Source: Caballeronia cordobensis (lineage in GTDB: Bacteria; Pseudomonadota; Gammaproteobacteria; Burkholderiales; Burkholderiaceae). Taken from it: a DNA stretch of 64,000 nucleotides. The stretch spans positions 1 to 64,000 of the forward strand of contig NZ_FCNY02000018.1 in assembly GCF_001544575.2 (NCBI RefSeq). The letters are read 5' to 3'. The first letter of the stretch is position 1, and every line of letters begins with the position of its first letter. Position numbers and translations under genes: made by a program. This document shows, piece after piece, positions 34,407 through 42,956 of this stretch. The notes under the pieces are model-generated. The model saw only the letters and a program-made list of their open reading frames with translations, was not told the origin of the DNA and searched no databases.

Positions 34407-35465
34407 ATGCAGAACGACATTCCCATGCCCCGCGCGCTCGACCGCACCCTCGAAGCGGAACTGCGCCGCATCATCGACATGAAGACGAAGCCGCCCGGCA
34501 GCCTCGGGCGGCTCGAATCTCTCGCGCTGCAGATGGGCCTGATTCAACGCACGACGAAGCCGCGCATCGAGCGTCCCGCGATGATCGTCTTCGCCGGCGA
34601 TCACGGCATCGCGAAAGAGGGCGTGAGCGCATTTCCGCAGGAAGTGACCGCGCAGATGGTCGCGAATTTCCTGACCGGCGGCGCGGCGATCAACGCGCTG
34701 TCGCGTTCGGTCGGCATGACGCTCGAAGTGGTCGATGCGGGCGTCGCGACGCCCATTCCTATCGATCATGGCTATGAACGTCTGTCGCTCGGGCTGGGCA
34801 CGCGCAACTTCGCGCACGAGCCCGCGATGTCGCGCGAGCTTGCGCTCGAAGGCATCGCGCGGGGCGCGGCGCGCGTGCGGCATCATGCGGCGCTCGGCAC
34901 CAATGTGATCGGCTTCGGCGAGATGGGTATCGCGAATACGTCGGCGGCGGCGTGCCTGATGAGCCGGCTGTGCGACGTGCCGATCGAAGATTGCGTGGGC
35001 CGCGGCACCGGCCTCGACGACAAAGGTCTCGCGCATAAGCGCGATGTGCTCTCGAAAGCGCTGGCGCTGCATCGCGGCGAAGGCGATGCCATCGACACGC
35101 TCGCGACCTTCGGCGGCTTCGAAATCGCGACGATGACGGGCGCCTATCTCGCCGCCGCCTGCGCAGGCATGACGATACTCGTCGATGGCTTCATCGCGAC
35201 TTCCGCGCTTCTGGTCGCCTCGAAGATCGCGCCCGACGTGCTCGACTATTGCGTGTTCGCGCATGCGTCAGACGAAGCGGGGCACCGGCGCATGCTCGCG
35301 CATTTCGATGCCGCGCCGCTCCTGCAACTCGACTTGCGCCTGGGCGAAGGCACCGGCGCGGCGCTCGCGCTGCCGGTCCTGCGCGCGGCGGTCGCGTTCG
35401 TCGATGAAATGGCGAGCTTCGAGTCGGCGGGCGTATCGAACAAGGAAGCGAACCAAGCCGATTGA
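34407..35465 (+). CDS. cobT: Nicotinate-nucleotide-dimethylbenzimidazole phosphoribosyltransferase
   Basis: This 352-aa enzyme activates the lower ligand dimethylbenzimidazole to alpha-ribazole phosphate using nicotinate mononucleotide. Motifs include KPPGSLGRLESLALQMG at the start, PAMIVFAGDHGIAKEGVSA, GEMGIANTSAAA and RLGEGTGAALALP, whose Glu is the catalytic base. It lies 10 nt after the ATPase gene and ends just before cobS. Confidence 0.94.
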   Translation: MQNDIPMPRALDRTLEAELRRIIDMKTKPPGSLGRLESLALQMGLIQRTTKPRIERPAMIVFAGDHGIAKEGVSAFPQEVTAQMVANFLTGGAAINALSRSVGMTLEVVDAGVATPIPIDHGYERLSLGLGTRNFAHEPAMSRELALEGIARGAARVRHHAALGTNVIGFGEMGIANTSAAACLMSRLCDVPIEDCVGRGTGLDDKGLAHKRDVLSKALALHRGEGDAIDTLATFGGFEIATMTGAYLAAACAGMTILVDGFIATSALLVASKIAPDVLDYCVFAHASDEAGHRRMLAHFDAAPLLQLDLRLGEGTGAALALPVLRAAVAFVDEMASFESAGVSNKEANQAD

Positions 35466-35466
35466 G

Positions 35467-36228
35467 ATGAACCGTCCGCTCGACGAACTGCGTTACTTCT
35501 TCACCGCGCTCGGCTATTTCACGCGCGTGCCGGTGCCGCGCTGGGTCGGCTTCGAGCGCGAGTACCTGAACGCGGCGGCGCGCTATTTTCCGCTTGTCGG
35601 CGCGATGGTCGGCGGCGTCGCGGCGCTCGTCTATCTCGCGGCGCTGCGCGTGTTTCCTGCGGGCGTGGCGGTTTTGCTGTCGATGGCCGCGACGCTCGTT
35701 CTCACAGGCGCGTTCCACGAAGACGGTCTGGCCGATTGCGTCGATGCATTCGGCGGCGCCTATACCCGCGACGACGCGTTGCGCATCATGCACGACTCGC
35801 GCATCGGTGCGTTCGGCGCGATCGCGCTTGTCGTCGCGCTGGCGCTCAAGTGGCAGACGCTGGCTTCGCTGCCACCGCAACGCGTCGCATGGACGATGAT
35901 CGCCGCGCACGCCGCGAGCCGCGTCTTCGCGATCAGCTATCTCGTCACGCTCGATTACGTGCGCGCCGAAGGCAAGGCGAAGCCGGTCGCGCAGCGCATG
36001 CGCTGGCCGTCGTTCTTCATGGCGCTCGTGTTCGGCCTGCCGTGGCTTTTCCTGATCGACATCAGGCTCGCGTGCGTGACCCTCGTCGTGCTCGCGGTCC
36101 TGCGCTTTTTCATCGGACGCTGCTTCGTGCGGCGCATCGGCGGCTATACCGGCGATTGCCTCGGCTTCGCGCAGCAAGTGTTCGAAATCGCCATCTATCT
36201 CATCGGGCTCGCATGGATCTCGTCCTGA
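35467..36228 (+). CDS. cobS: Adenosylcobinamide-GDP ribazoletransferase
   Basis: This 253-aa membrane enzyme joins adenosylcobinamide-GDP with alpha-ribazole (phosphate) to give cobalamin (phosphate). It has the family pattern FFTALGYFTRVPVP, RYFPLVGAMVGG, FHEDGLADCVDAFGG and DSRIGAFG, with several transmembrane helices. ATG 35467 starts 1 nt after the cobT stop codon and is the correct start. The longer in-frame extension lies within cobT. Confidence 0.94.
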   Translation: MNRPLDELRYFFTALGYFTRVPVPRWVGFEREYLNAAARYFPLVGAMVGGVAALVYLAALRVFPAGVAVLLSMAATLVLTGAFHEDGLADCVDAFGGAYTRDDALRIMHDSRIGAFGAIALVVALALKWQTLASLPPQRVAWTMIAAHAASRVFAISYLVTLDYVRAEGKAKPVAQRMRWPSFFMALVFGLPWLFLIDIRLACVTLVVLAVLRFFIGRCFVRRIGGYTGDCLGFAQQVFEIAIYLIGLAWISS

Positions 36229-36785
36229 TCCGGCATCCGGAAGTCGCCATCGAAGCGGGTGTCTGCTATGGACAAACCGATGTGCCTTTGCGATGCGACG
36301 TACACGATCTGGCCGGCAAGCTCAACGCGCGCATGCACGCGCTGAACGTGCCCGCTTGCACCGATGGCTGGCACGCGAGTCCCTTGCAGCGATGCGCAAC
36401 GCTTGCTCAAGCCCTTTCATCCGATGCGCATATCGACGCACGCCTCGCCGAAATGCACTTCGGCGCGTGGGAGGGCCGCGCATGGGACTCGATCGATTGC
36501 GCGCTCATCGATGCCTGGGCCGCCGATATCGAGCACGCGCGTCCGCACGGCGGCGAGAACCTCGCGCAGTTCGCCGGTCGCGTGCTGGCATGGTTCGGCG
36601 AAACATGCGAGAACCGCGACGAAGCCGTGCATGTGCTCGCGCATGCGGGCGTCGTGCGCGTGCTCGCGGCGCATCTGCTCGGCATCGCGCGCGAGAACGC
36701 GCTGCAATGGCCGCTCGATTTCGGCGGTATCGCGTGGTTCAGACGCGTGCGCGGAGAGTGGCTGCTCGTGCGCTGGAACGCGTGA
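36213..36785 (+). CDS. cobC: Alpha-ribazole phosphatase (histidine phosphatase family)
   Basis: This 190-aa phosphoglycerate-mutase-like protein has the catalytic LIRHPE (His8) at its start, GQTDVPL, SPLQRC, FGAWEGR and the second His in VLAHAGVVRVL. CobC removes the 5' phosphate of alpha-ribazole or cobalamin phosphate. It overlaps the 3' end of cobS by 16 nt, so the genes are coupled. It ends exactly against the convergent btuF. Confidence 0.9.
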   Translation: MDLVLIRHPEVAIEAGVCYGQTDVPLRCDVHDLAGKLNARMHALNVPACTDGWHASPLQRCATLAQALSSDAHIDARLAEMHFGAWEGRAWDSIDCALIDAWAADIEHARPHGGENLAQFAGRVLAWFGETCENRDEAVHVLAHAGVVRVLAAHLLGIARENALQWPLDFGGIAWFRRVRGEWLLVRWNA

Positions 36786-37676
36786 CTACTTCGGTCGTTT
36801 CTCGCGCGCTGCATCGAGATCGCGGCACAACTCAGCCGCGCCCAGCGCGAGCCGAGGCGTCGGCCGGTTGATGAGATCGCCGTCGATGCCGAAGAGATTG
36901 CCGCGCGACACGGCGGTGAGCGCTGGCCAGCGTTTCCATCGGTCGAGCGCGGGTAACGTGCGCTCGGGCTTCGTCGCGCCGGGCGTCGCGGTGACGATCG
37001 CTTCGGGATTCGCCGCGAGTACGGCTTCGGTCGATATCGTCGGCACGCGGGGTTTTTCCTCCGCGAACACGTTCACGCCGCCGCATAGTCCGATCACTTC
37101 ATCGAAGACATTGTCGCGATTGAGCGTCATCAGCGGATCGTCCCAGACCTGATAGAACACGGAGACGGGCGGTCTTTGCGCATAGCGGGCACGCAGTTGC
37201 GCGATATCGCGTGTGAACGCGTTCGATGCCGCCTGCGCGCTTGTCTGCGTGCCGAGCAACGCGCCGAGCTTGCCGATGCTCGCGGCGATATCGTCGAGGT
37301 GCTTCGGTTCGCTGAAATAGATCGGAATGCCGAGCGCCTGAAGGCGGTCCATCTGACGCGCCGCGTTCCCGTGCCGCCATACGACGATCAGATCCGGATG
37401 CAGCGCGACGATGCGTTCCAGATCGAGCGCCTTGTTGTCGCCGACGCGCGGGATCGCTTGCGCTTCCTTCGGATAATCGCTGTACGTCACCGCGCCGACG
37501 ATGCGCGCGCCGCCGCCCGCCGCGAACAGCAATTCGGTGACATGCGGCGCGAGACTGACGACCCGTTCGGCGGGCTTCGTCAGCGTGACGGACGCGCCGC
37601 TGTCATCGGTGACGGTGATCGCATGCGCTTGCGTCATGAAGACGCTGATCAAAAAGCCCAGCGCGCAGCGCAACAT
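36786..37676 (-). CDS. btuF: Cobalamin-binding periplasmic protein BtuF
   Basis: This 296-aa exported protein has a signal peptide (MLRCALGFLISVFMTQAHA) and the helical-backbone binding fold: ERVVSLAPHVTELLFAAG, VGAVTYSDYP, HPDLIVVWRHGN and KPRVPTISTEAVL. It delivers B12 to BtuCD. AGGAGG lies 10 nt upstream of ATG 37676. GTG 37679 is an equally placed alternative. The start overlaps the cobD stop codon (TGATG), so btuF is read with the minus-strand cob genes. Confidence 0.9.
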   Translation of the reverse strand: MLRCALGFLISVFMTQAHAITVTDDSGASVTLTKPAERVVSLAPHVTELLFAAGGGARIVGAVTYSDYPKEAQAIPRVGDNKALDLERIVALHPDLIVVWRHGNAARQMDRLQALGIPIYFSEPKHLDDIAASIGKLGALLGTQTSAQAASNAFTRDIAQLRARYAQRPPVSVFYQVWDDPLMTLNRDNVFDEVIGLCGGVNVFAEEKPRVPTISTEAVLAANPEAIVTATPGATKPERTLPALDRWKRWPALTAVSRGNLFGIDGDLINRPTPRLALGAAELCRDLDAAREKRPK

Positions 37677-38671
37677 CACGCGCATACCTCCTGCAAGGCG
37701 CGCGACAGACGCGCCCAGTCGCCTTCCGCGCCCGGCAAGCCGATGCGCAGGCTCGGCGTCATGCCGGGCAGATCGAAAAGACGCGTCCAGATGCCGCGCA
37801 ACGCGAGCGCGTGATGGAGCGCGGGCGCGTCGGGCGTCGGCGTCCAGGCGAAAAGCGGCGTCGCGCGCACGTCGAAGCCATGGCCCGCGATCAGCGCCGC
37901 GAGGCGCGCGCCGTCGCGTTGCAGGCGTTCGCGCGTGGCGCGCTGCCATTCGGCATCGGCGAAAGCGGCCTCTACCGCGTGGCGCGCGGGGCCGCTCACG
38001 GTCCACGCGCCGAGCGCATCGCGCAACGGACCGATGACAGAAGGCGACGCCAGCACGAAGCCCGCGCGAATGCCCGCGAGCCCGAAGAACTTGCCGACCG
38101 AGCGCAGCACGATCAACCCGTCGCGCGCGGTTTCGCTCGCAAGGGACGCCGCGGGATCGACATCGGCGAACGCTTCATCGACGATCAGCGTGCCGCCGCG
38201 TGCCGCCAGCTGCGCATGCCAGCGCAGGAGCGTGGCGCGCGTGAGGCGCTCCGCCGTCGGATTGTTCGGATTCGCGACGATGACGTGATCGACGGTATCG
38301 GGCACGTCGTGCGCAGTGACGTCGAGCGTCGCGATGGTGTGGCCCGCGCGCAGGAACGCCGGCGCATATTCGCCGTAGGTCAGCGGCGCGACGCCCGCCG
38401 TGCCGCGCGGCAACAGCGCGGGCAGCGCGCGGATGGCGGCCTGCGAACCCGCCACGGGCAGCGCGTGAGGCGCGCCGTAATGACGCGCGGCGGCGCCGGC
38501 GAGACCGTCGTCGTCTTCGGGCAGGCGGCGCCATGCATCCGGCGGCACGGGCGGCACCGGATAGCCGTGCGGATTGATGCCCGTCGAGAGATCGAGCCAG
38601 TCGTCGAAAGGAATCGCGTAGCGGCGCGCGGCTTCGCGCAGATTGCCGCCGTGACGGATGGAATGCGTCAT
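37676..38671 (-). CDS. cobD: Threonine-phosphate decarboxylase
   Basis: This 331-aa PLP enzyme of the aminotransferase class I/II fold makes (R)-1-amino-2-propanol phosphate, the linker of the nucleotide loop. Motifs are HGGNLREAARR at the start, DLSTGINPHGYP, VANPNNPT and the PLP lysine in SVGKFFGLAGIR (Lys194). In the Pseudomonas naming scheme the same enzyme is CobC. It starts 1 nt after cbiB and overlaps btuF. Confidence 0.92.
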   Translation of the reverse strand: MTHSIRHGGNLREAARRYAIPFDDWLDLSTGINPHGYPVPPVPPDAWRRLPEDDDGLAGAAARHYGAPHALPVAGSQAAIRALPALLPRGTAGVAPLTYGEYAPAFLRAGHTIATLDVTAHDVPDTVDHVIVANPNNPTAERLTRATLLRWHAQLAARGGTLIVDEAFADVDPAASLASETARDGLIVLRSVGKFFGLAGIRAGFVLASPSVIGPLRDALGAWTVSGPARHAVEAAFADAEWQRATRERLQRDGARLAALIAGHGFDVRATPLFAWTPTPDAPALHHALALRGIWTRLFDLPGMTPSLRIGLPGAEGDWARLSRALQEVCA

Positions 38672-38672
38672 C

Positions 38673-39614
38673 TCAACTGCCCGTGGTTGCGAAGAGCGCG
38701 GCGAAGATCAGCAGCATCGCGAGCCACATGAGGGTGGCGCGCTCGACGAGCCGCAACGCCGCGACGATGTGTTTCGGGCTCGCGCTGTGGCCCGCGCCGA
38801 GCGTCGGCCGCGTTTCGAGTACGCCGTGATAGACCGCCGCGCCGCCGATCAGCACGTTCAGGCTGCCCGCGCCGGACGCCATCACCGGCCCCGCGTTCGG
38901 GCTGTCCCACGAGCGCGCCTGGGTGCGCCAGCAATGCCAGGCCATATGCGTGTCGCCGGCGAGCGCGTAGGTCGCCGCCGTGAGGCGCGCGGGAACGAAG
39001 TTGAGGACGTCGTCGATGCGGGCGGCGGCCCAGCCGAAGCGCAGATAGCGCGGCGTGCGATAACCCCACATCGCGTCGAGCGTGTTGGCGAGGCGGAACA
39101 TGAGCGCGCCCGGCCCGCCCGCGACGGCGAACCAGAAGAGCGCGCCGAAGATCGCATCGTTGCCGTTTTCCAGCGCCGATTCGACGGCGGCGCGCGAAAG
39201 GGCGTTTTCGTCGGCGCGTGACGTGTCGCGCGACACGATGCGCGAGGCCAGCGTCCGGGCGTTCTCGATATCGCCGAAGCTCAACGCCCGCGCGATCGGC
39301 GCGATATGCTGGCGCAGGCTTTTCGCGCCGAGCGCGAACCACAGCAGCACGACGTGCACGAGACACGCGTAGCCGAAGGGCAGGGCGCCGACGAGCGCCC
39401 ACGCGATCGCGACCGGCGGCGCGACCGCGATGAACCACGCGAGCATGCCCGCGGGCCGCGCGCGAAAGCCGGTGTTCAGGCGCGCTTCGAGCTTCGTCGC
39501 GAGGTTGCCGAAGGCGACGAGCGGATGCCGCGCGCGCGGCTCGCCGAAAATCCGGTCGACGATCACGCCGAGCACCGCGAGCAGGGCCATCGCGTAGGCG
39601 GAGAGGAGAAGCAT
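38673..39614 (-). CDS. cbiB: Adenosylcobinamide-phosphate synthase
   Basis: This 313-aa membrane protein of the CbiB (CobD in the Pseudomonas scheme) family attaches aminopropanol phosphate to adenosylcobyric acid. Motifs are VDRIFGEPRARHPLVAFGNL, ARTLASRIVSRDTS, AALENGNDAIFGALFWFAVAGGPGALMFRLANTLDAMWGYR-type segments (ESALENGNDAIFGALFWF) and WPRTQARS-like WRTQARSWDSPNAG. Several helices are predicted. It is the gene upstream of cobD in the minus-strand cob operon. Confidence 0.93.
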   Translation of the reverse strand: MLLLSAYAMALLAVLGVIVDRIFGEPRARHPLVAFGNLATKLEARLNTGFRARPAGMLAWFIAVAPPVAIAWALVGALPFGYACLVHVVLLWFALGAKSLRQHIAPIARALSFGDIENARTLASRIVSRDTSRADENALSRAAVESALENGNDAIFGALFWFAVAGGPGALMFRLANTLDAMWGYRTPRYLRFGWAAARIDDVLNFVPARLTAATYALAGDTHMAWHCWRTQARSWDSPNAGPVMASGAGSLNVLIGGAAVYHGVLETRPTLGAGHSASPKHIVAALRLVERATLMWLAMLLIFAALFATTGS

Positions 39615-39620
39615 GGCGGT

Positions 39621-40162
39621 TCAGCCCTTGAGCACGGCGGCCAGGCCCGCGACCATCATGACCGCGCGCGTGCTCGCGGCGGCGACGCGCTGATTGAGCC
39701 GCCCGAGCTCATCGACATAAAGCCGCGTGACCGAGCCGAGCGGCACGACGCCCAGCCCGATTTCATTGCTCACGACGATGACCTTCCCGCGCGTTCGGGC
39801 GAGCGCGGCATCGAACGCATCGAACGCCTGCTGCGCGGATGGCGGCAAGGTGGCGATGTCTTCGTCCGCGCTTTCGGGCGTGAAAAGCAGATTCGCGAGC
39901 CATAAGGTCAGGCAATCGATCAGCACGCAATGTCCCGCGCGATCCGCGTCGCGCAGCGCGCCCGCGAGATCGAGCGGCGCTTCGAGAAGCGTCCAGTGCG
40001 CGGGCCGCCGTTCGACGTGATGGCGAATGCGTTGCGCGAATTCGTCGTCATGAACGCGCGCCGTCGCGATATAGGTCACGGGCAAGCCGCTCTCGCTCGC
40101 GAGCCGCTCGGCATGCGCGCTCTTGCCCGAGCGCGCCCGAAGGTGATATCCCGTGGATTCAT
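39621..40162 (-). pseudogene. cobU: Adenosylcobinamide kinase/guanylyltransferase, P-loop frameshifted
   Basis: The body is CobU/CobP (KSAHAERLASESG, VLIDCLTLWLANLLF, KVIVVSNEIGLGVVPLG, VDELGRLNQRVAA), which phosphorylates adenosylcobinamide and transfers GMP. The expected start MNPRDITF (ATG 40162) is in a different frame from RSGKSAHAER. The DNA goes straight from ATCACCTTC to GGGCGCGCTCGGGCAAG, whereas family members read about F-V-L-G-G-A-R-S-G-K-S here. A loss of about 10 nt is the simplest explanation. The open frame could begin at ATG 40226, but it would encode unrelated residues ending YHLRARSGKS, lacking the first P-loop glycines. Function is probably impaired unless this is a sequencing error. 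Confidence 0.78.
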
Positions 40163-40219
40163 CGCGCCATTGTACCGGCGGGCTAAGATAGCGCGTTGTC
40201 GCATAAGAGGATTTTGAGA

Positions 40220-41695
40220 ATGCCATTCACGCCACGCGGCTCGCTGATGATTCAGGGCACGACGTCCGATGCCGGCAAGAGCACGCTCGTCGCGGGCCTG
40301 GCGCGTTTGGCGCGGCGCGGCGGCGTGCGCGTCGCGCCATTCAAGCCGCAGAACATGGCGCTCAACAGCGCAGTGACCGTCGATGGCGGCGAGATTGGCC
40401 GCGCGCAGGCGCTGCAGGCGGTCGCGGCGGGCGTCGAGGCGCGCATCGACTTCAATCCGGTGCTGCTCAAGCCGACGAGCGATCGCGGCGCGCAGGTCAT
40501 CATCCACGGTCACGCGCACGCGAATCTCGATGCGCGTGCGTATCACGACTACAAGCGCATCGCCTTCGATGCCGTGCTCGCCTCCTACGAGCGTTTGCGC
40601 GGCGAGTTCGATGCGGTGATCGTCGAAGGCGCGGGCAGTCCCGCCGAAATCAATCTGCGCGACGGCGATATCGCCAACATGGGCTTCGCCGAACGCGTCG
40701 ATTGCCCGGTCGTGCTCGTCGCGGATATCGACCGCGGCGGCGTGTTCGCGCATCTCGTCGGCACGCTCGCGTGTTTGTCGGAGAGCGAGCGCGCGCGCGT
40801 GCGCGGGTTTGTCATCAACCGGTTTCGCGGGGATATCGGCCTGTTGCAGCCGGGGCTCGACTGGCTGGAAGCGCAGACGGGCAAACCGGTGTTCGGCGTG
40901 CTGCCGTATCTGCACGGCCTCACGCTCGATGCCGAAGACATGCTGCCGAGCCAGCCTCACGCGCGCGGGGCCGAGAGCGTGCTGAAAGTGATCGTGCCGG
41001 CGCTGCCGCGCATCAGCAATCACACCGATTTCGATGCTTTGCGGGCGCATCCGCAGGTCGATTTCTCGTATGTCCGCGCGGGCATTGCGCCGCCTGCTGC
41101 CGATCTCATCGTCCTGCCCGGCTCGAAAAGCGTGCAGCGCGATTTAGCGTGGCTGCGCGACAACGGCTGGGATCGCGCGATCGAGCGGCATCTGCGCTAC
41201 GGCGGCAAGGTGCTCGGCATTTGCGGCGGCATGCAGATGCTCGGGCGCGAGATCGACGATCCGGCGGGCGTCGAAGGCGCGGCGGGGCGCGTCCGGGGAT
41301 TGGCGCTGCTCGAACTGTTCACCGAGCTCACGGCGCACAAGCAACTGGAGAACGTAAGCGGCCAATTGATGTTCGGCGACACGCGAGCGCCCGTGCGAGG
41401 CTACGAGATCCATATGGGCCGCACGCATGGCGCGGCGCTTTCGCGGCCTTTCGTTGCGCTGGATGCGGGGCGCGTGGACGGCGCGTTGTCGGACGACGGC
41501 CAGATTGCCGCGACGTATCTGCACGGTGTCTTCGATACACCCGAAGCCTGCGCCGCGCTGCTCGCGTGGGCGGGCGTGAACGACGCCGCGCCGCTCGATT
41601 ACCCGGCGCTGCGCGAAGCGTCGCTGGACAGGCTGGCGGATTCGTTTGCGGAAGCGCTGGATCTGGGCGCGTTGCAGGCGGCCTTCGCTCAATAA
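40220..41695 (+). CDS. cobQ: Cobyric acid synthase
   Basis: This 491-aa amidotransferase aminates four peripheral carboxylates of adenosylcobyrinic diamide. It has an N-terminal ATP-binding domain (LMIQGTTSDAGKSTLVAGL, FKPQNMALNSAVT), VEGAGSPAEINL and VADIDRGGVFA. A C-terminal class I glutaminase-like domain has ICGGMQMLG with the catalytic Cys and YLHGVFD. Start ATG 40220 has GAGG upstream. It diverges from cobU with overlapping 5' regions and ends overlapping the convergent thioesterase gene by 7 nt. Confidence 0.94.
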   Translation: MPFTPRGSLMIQGTTSDAGKSTLVAGLARLARRGGVRVAPFKPQNMALNSAVTVDGGEIGRAQALQAVAAGVEARIDFNPVLLKPTSDRGAQVIIHGHAHANLDARAYHDYKRIAFDAVLASYERLRGEFDAVIVEGAGSPAEINLRDGDIANMGFAERVDCPVVLVADIDRGGVFAHLVGTLACLSESERARVRGFVINRFRGDIGLLQPGLDWLEAQTGKPVFGVLPYLHGLTLDAEDMLPSQPHARGAESVLKVIVPALPRISNHTDFDALRAHPQVDFSYVRAGIAPPAADLIVLPGSKSVQRDLAWLRDNGWDRAIERHLRYGGKVLGICGGMQMLGREIDDPAGVEGAAGRVRGLALLELFTELTAHKQLENVSGQLMFGDTRAPVRGYEIHMGRTHGAALSRPFVALDAGRVDGALSDDGQIAATYLHGVFDTPEACAALLAWAGVNDAAPLDYPALREASLDRLADSFAEALDLGALQAAFAQ

Positions 41696-42111
41696 AGAAT
41701 CATCTGCGTACACCGGAACATGGCGATGAGCTTGCCGTCGCCATTCGTGACGGTCGCGTCCCAGACTTGCGTGCTGCGCCCGAGATGCACGGCCGTTGCC
41801 TTCGCGATGATCTTCCCCTCGCGCGCCGTCGAGACGTGATTGCTCTTCAGTTCGAGCGTGGTGAAGTTCTGCGCCTTCTCCGGCAAATGCGCGATGCACG
41901 CGTAGCCGCAGCACGTATCGGCGAGACCGACGACCGTCGCCGCATGCAGAAAGCCGTTCGGCGCGAGCAGCTCCGGGCGAATCGTCAGCTCGCCGGTCAA
42001 CTGGCCCTGGTCGAGCGAGAGCAATTGCACGCCGAGCAGGTCGGGCAGGCGGCCCTTCTGGCGGTTGCGCAGGAAGTCGAGCGTAACGTCGGGGCGGAGC
42101 ATCGTCGTCAT
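41689..42111 (-). CDS. Hotdog-fold thioesterase, PaaI family
   Basis: This 140-aa protein has the PaaI-type hotdog pattern: LLGVQLLSLDQGQLTGELTIRPEL, NGFLHAATVVGLADTCCGYACI and TLELKSNHVSTAREGKIIAKATAVHLGRSTQVWDATV. It should hydrolyse an acyl-CoA or aryl-CoA thioester. No catabolic cluster is next to it, so the substrate is unknown. Start ATG 42111 is chosen because upstream codons look non-coding; the ribosome site is weak. Confidence 0.82.
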   Translation of the reverse strand: MTTMLRPDVTLDFLRNRQKGRLPDLLGVQLLSLDQGQLTGELTIRPELLAPNGFLHAATVVGLADTCCGYACIAHLPEKAQNFTTLELKSNHVSTAREGKIIAKATAVHLGRSTQVWDATVTNGDGKLIAMFRCTQMILY

Positions 42112-42278
42112 GGCGTTGAATCCAAAATGAACAAAAAAGGAGTACGGCCGTTCGGCCAGTATGCCGGATGCACCCGTTTTGCCGATAATATCAACGCTCG
42201 ACTCATGCACCTGTTCTTCTAAAGACGAAATCGTGCGCGCGGCGAAACCGGCGCGCCCAACAAAATCCGGGACACTTC

Positions 42279-42905
42279 ATGACCGTGATCGTGGTGGCAA
42301 ATCCGAAGGGCGGCGTCGGCAAAAGCACGCTCGCAACCAACCTGGCGGGCTATTTCGCCGCGCAGGGCGAGTGGGTCGCGCTCGCCGATCTCGACAAGCA
42401 GCGCTCGTCGCATGCGTGGCTGACGCTGCGCGCCGACACGTTGCCGAAAATCGAGGAATGGGCCATCGACGTCGATTCTCCCGCGAAGCCGCCCAAAGGT
42501 CTGGAGAAAGCCGTCGTCGATACGCCGGCCGGCGTGCACGGCAACCGGCTCGCGCTCGCGCTGGACGTGGCGGACAAGGTGATCGTGCCGCTGCAGCCGT
42601 CCATGTTCGACATTCTCGCGACGCAGGACTTTCTCGCCAAGCTGGCGAAGGAAAAGGCGGTGCGCAAAGGTTCGATCCAGGTCGGCGTGGTCGGCATGCG
42701 CGTGGACGCGCGCACGCGTTCGGCGGACCAGTTGCATCGCTTCGTCGAAGGGCTCGATCTGCCGGTGCTCGGCTTTGTGCGCGATACCCAGAACTACGTG
42801 CAGCTTGCCGCGCACGGCCTCACGATCTGGGACGTGGCGAAGAGCCGCGTCGAAAAGGATCTGGAGCAGTGGGAGCCGATCATCGAGTGGGTCGCCAAAA
42901 AGTAA
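42279..42905 (+). CDS. Orphan ParA/MinD-like ATPase
   Basis: This 208-aa P-loop ATPase starts MTVIVVANPKGGVGKSTLATNLAGYFA (deviant Walker A KGGVGKST at about residues 10-17), then WVALADLDKQRSS and IVPLQPSMFDILA. It lacks a partner ParB and is not in a partition locus. It ends with a strong terminator. Small orphan ParA proteins position various cargos; the cargo here is unknown. Confidence 0.85.
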   Translation: MTVIVVANPKGGVGKSTLATNLAGYFAAQGEWVALADLDKQRSSHAWLTLRADTLPKIEEWAIDVDSPAKPPKGLEKAVVDTPAGVHGNRLALALDVADKVIVPLQPSMFDILATQDFLAKLAKEKAVRKGSIQVGVVGMRVDARTRSADQLHRFVEGLDLPVLGFVRDTQNYVQLAAHGLTIWDVAKSRVEKDLEQWEPIIEWVAKK

Positions 42906-42938
42906 AAAGCCGGCGTTTCGTGAAAAACGCCGGCTTTT
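42904..42938 (+). terminator. Terminator of the orphan parA gene
   Basis: AAAAAGCCGGCGTTT and AAACGCCGGCTTTT form a long stem around CGTGAA, ending in a T-tract, directly at the stop codon of the ParA-like gene. Convergent panD lies just beyond, so it may act both ways. Confidence 0.92.
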
Positions 42939-42956
42939 CTTGCATGACGAGAACGC

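Noticed and set aside
39621..40226. ATG 40226 as an authentic cobU start
   Set aside because: It gives about 30 residues unlike any CobU N-terminus and breaks the P-loop; the natural start lies in another frame.
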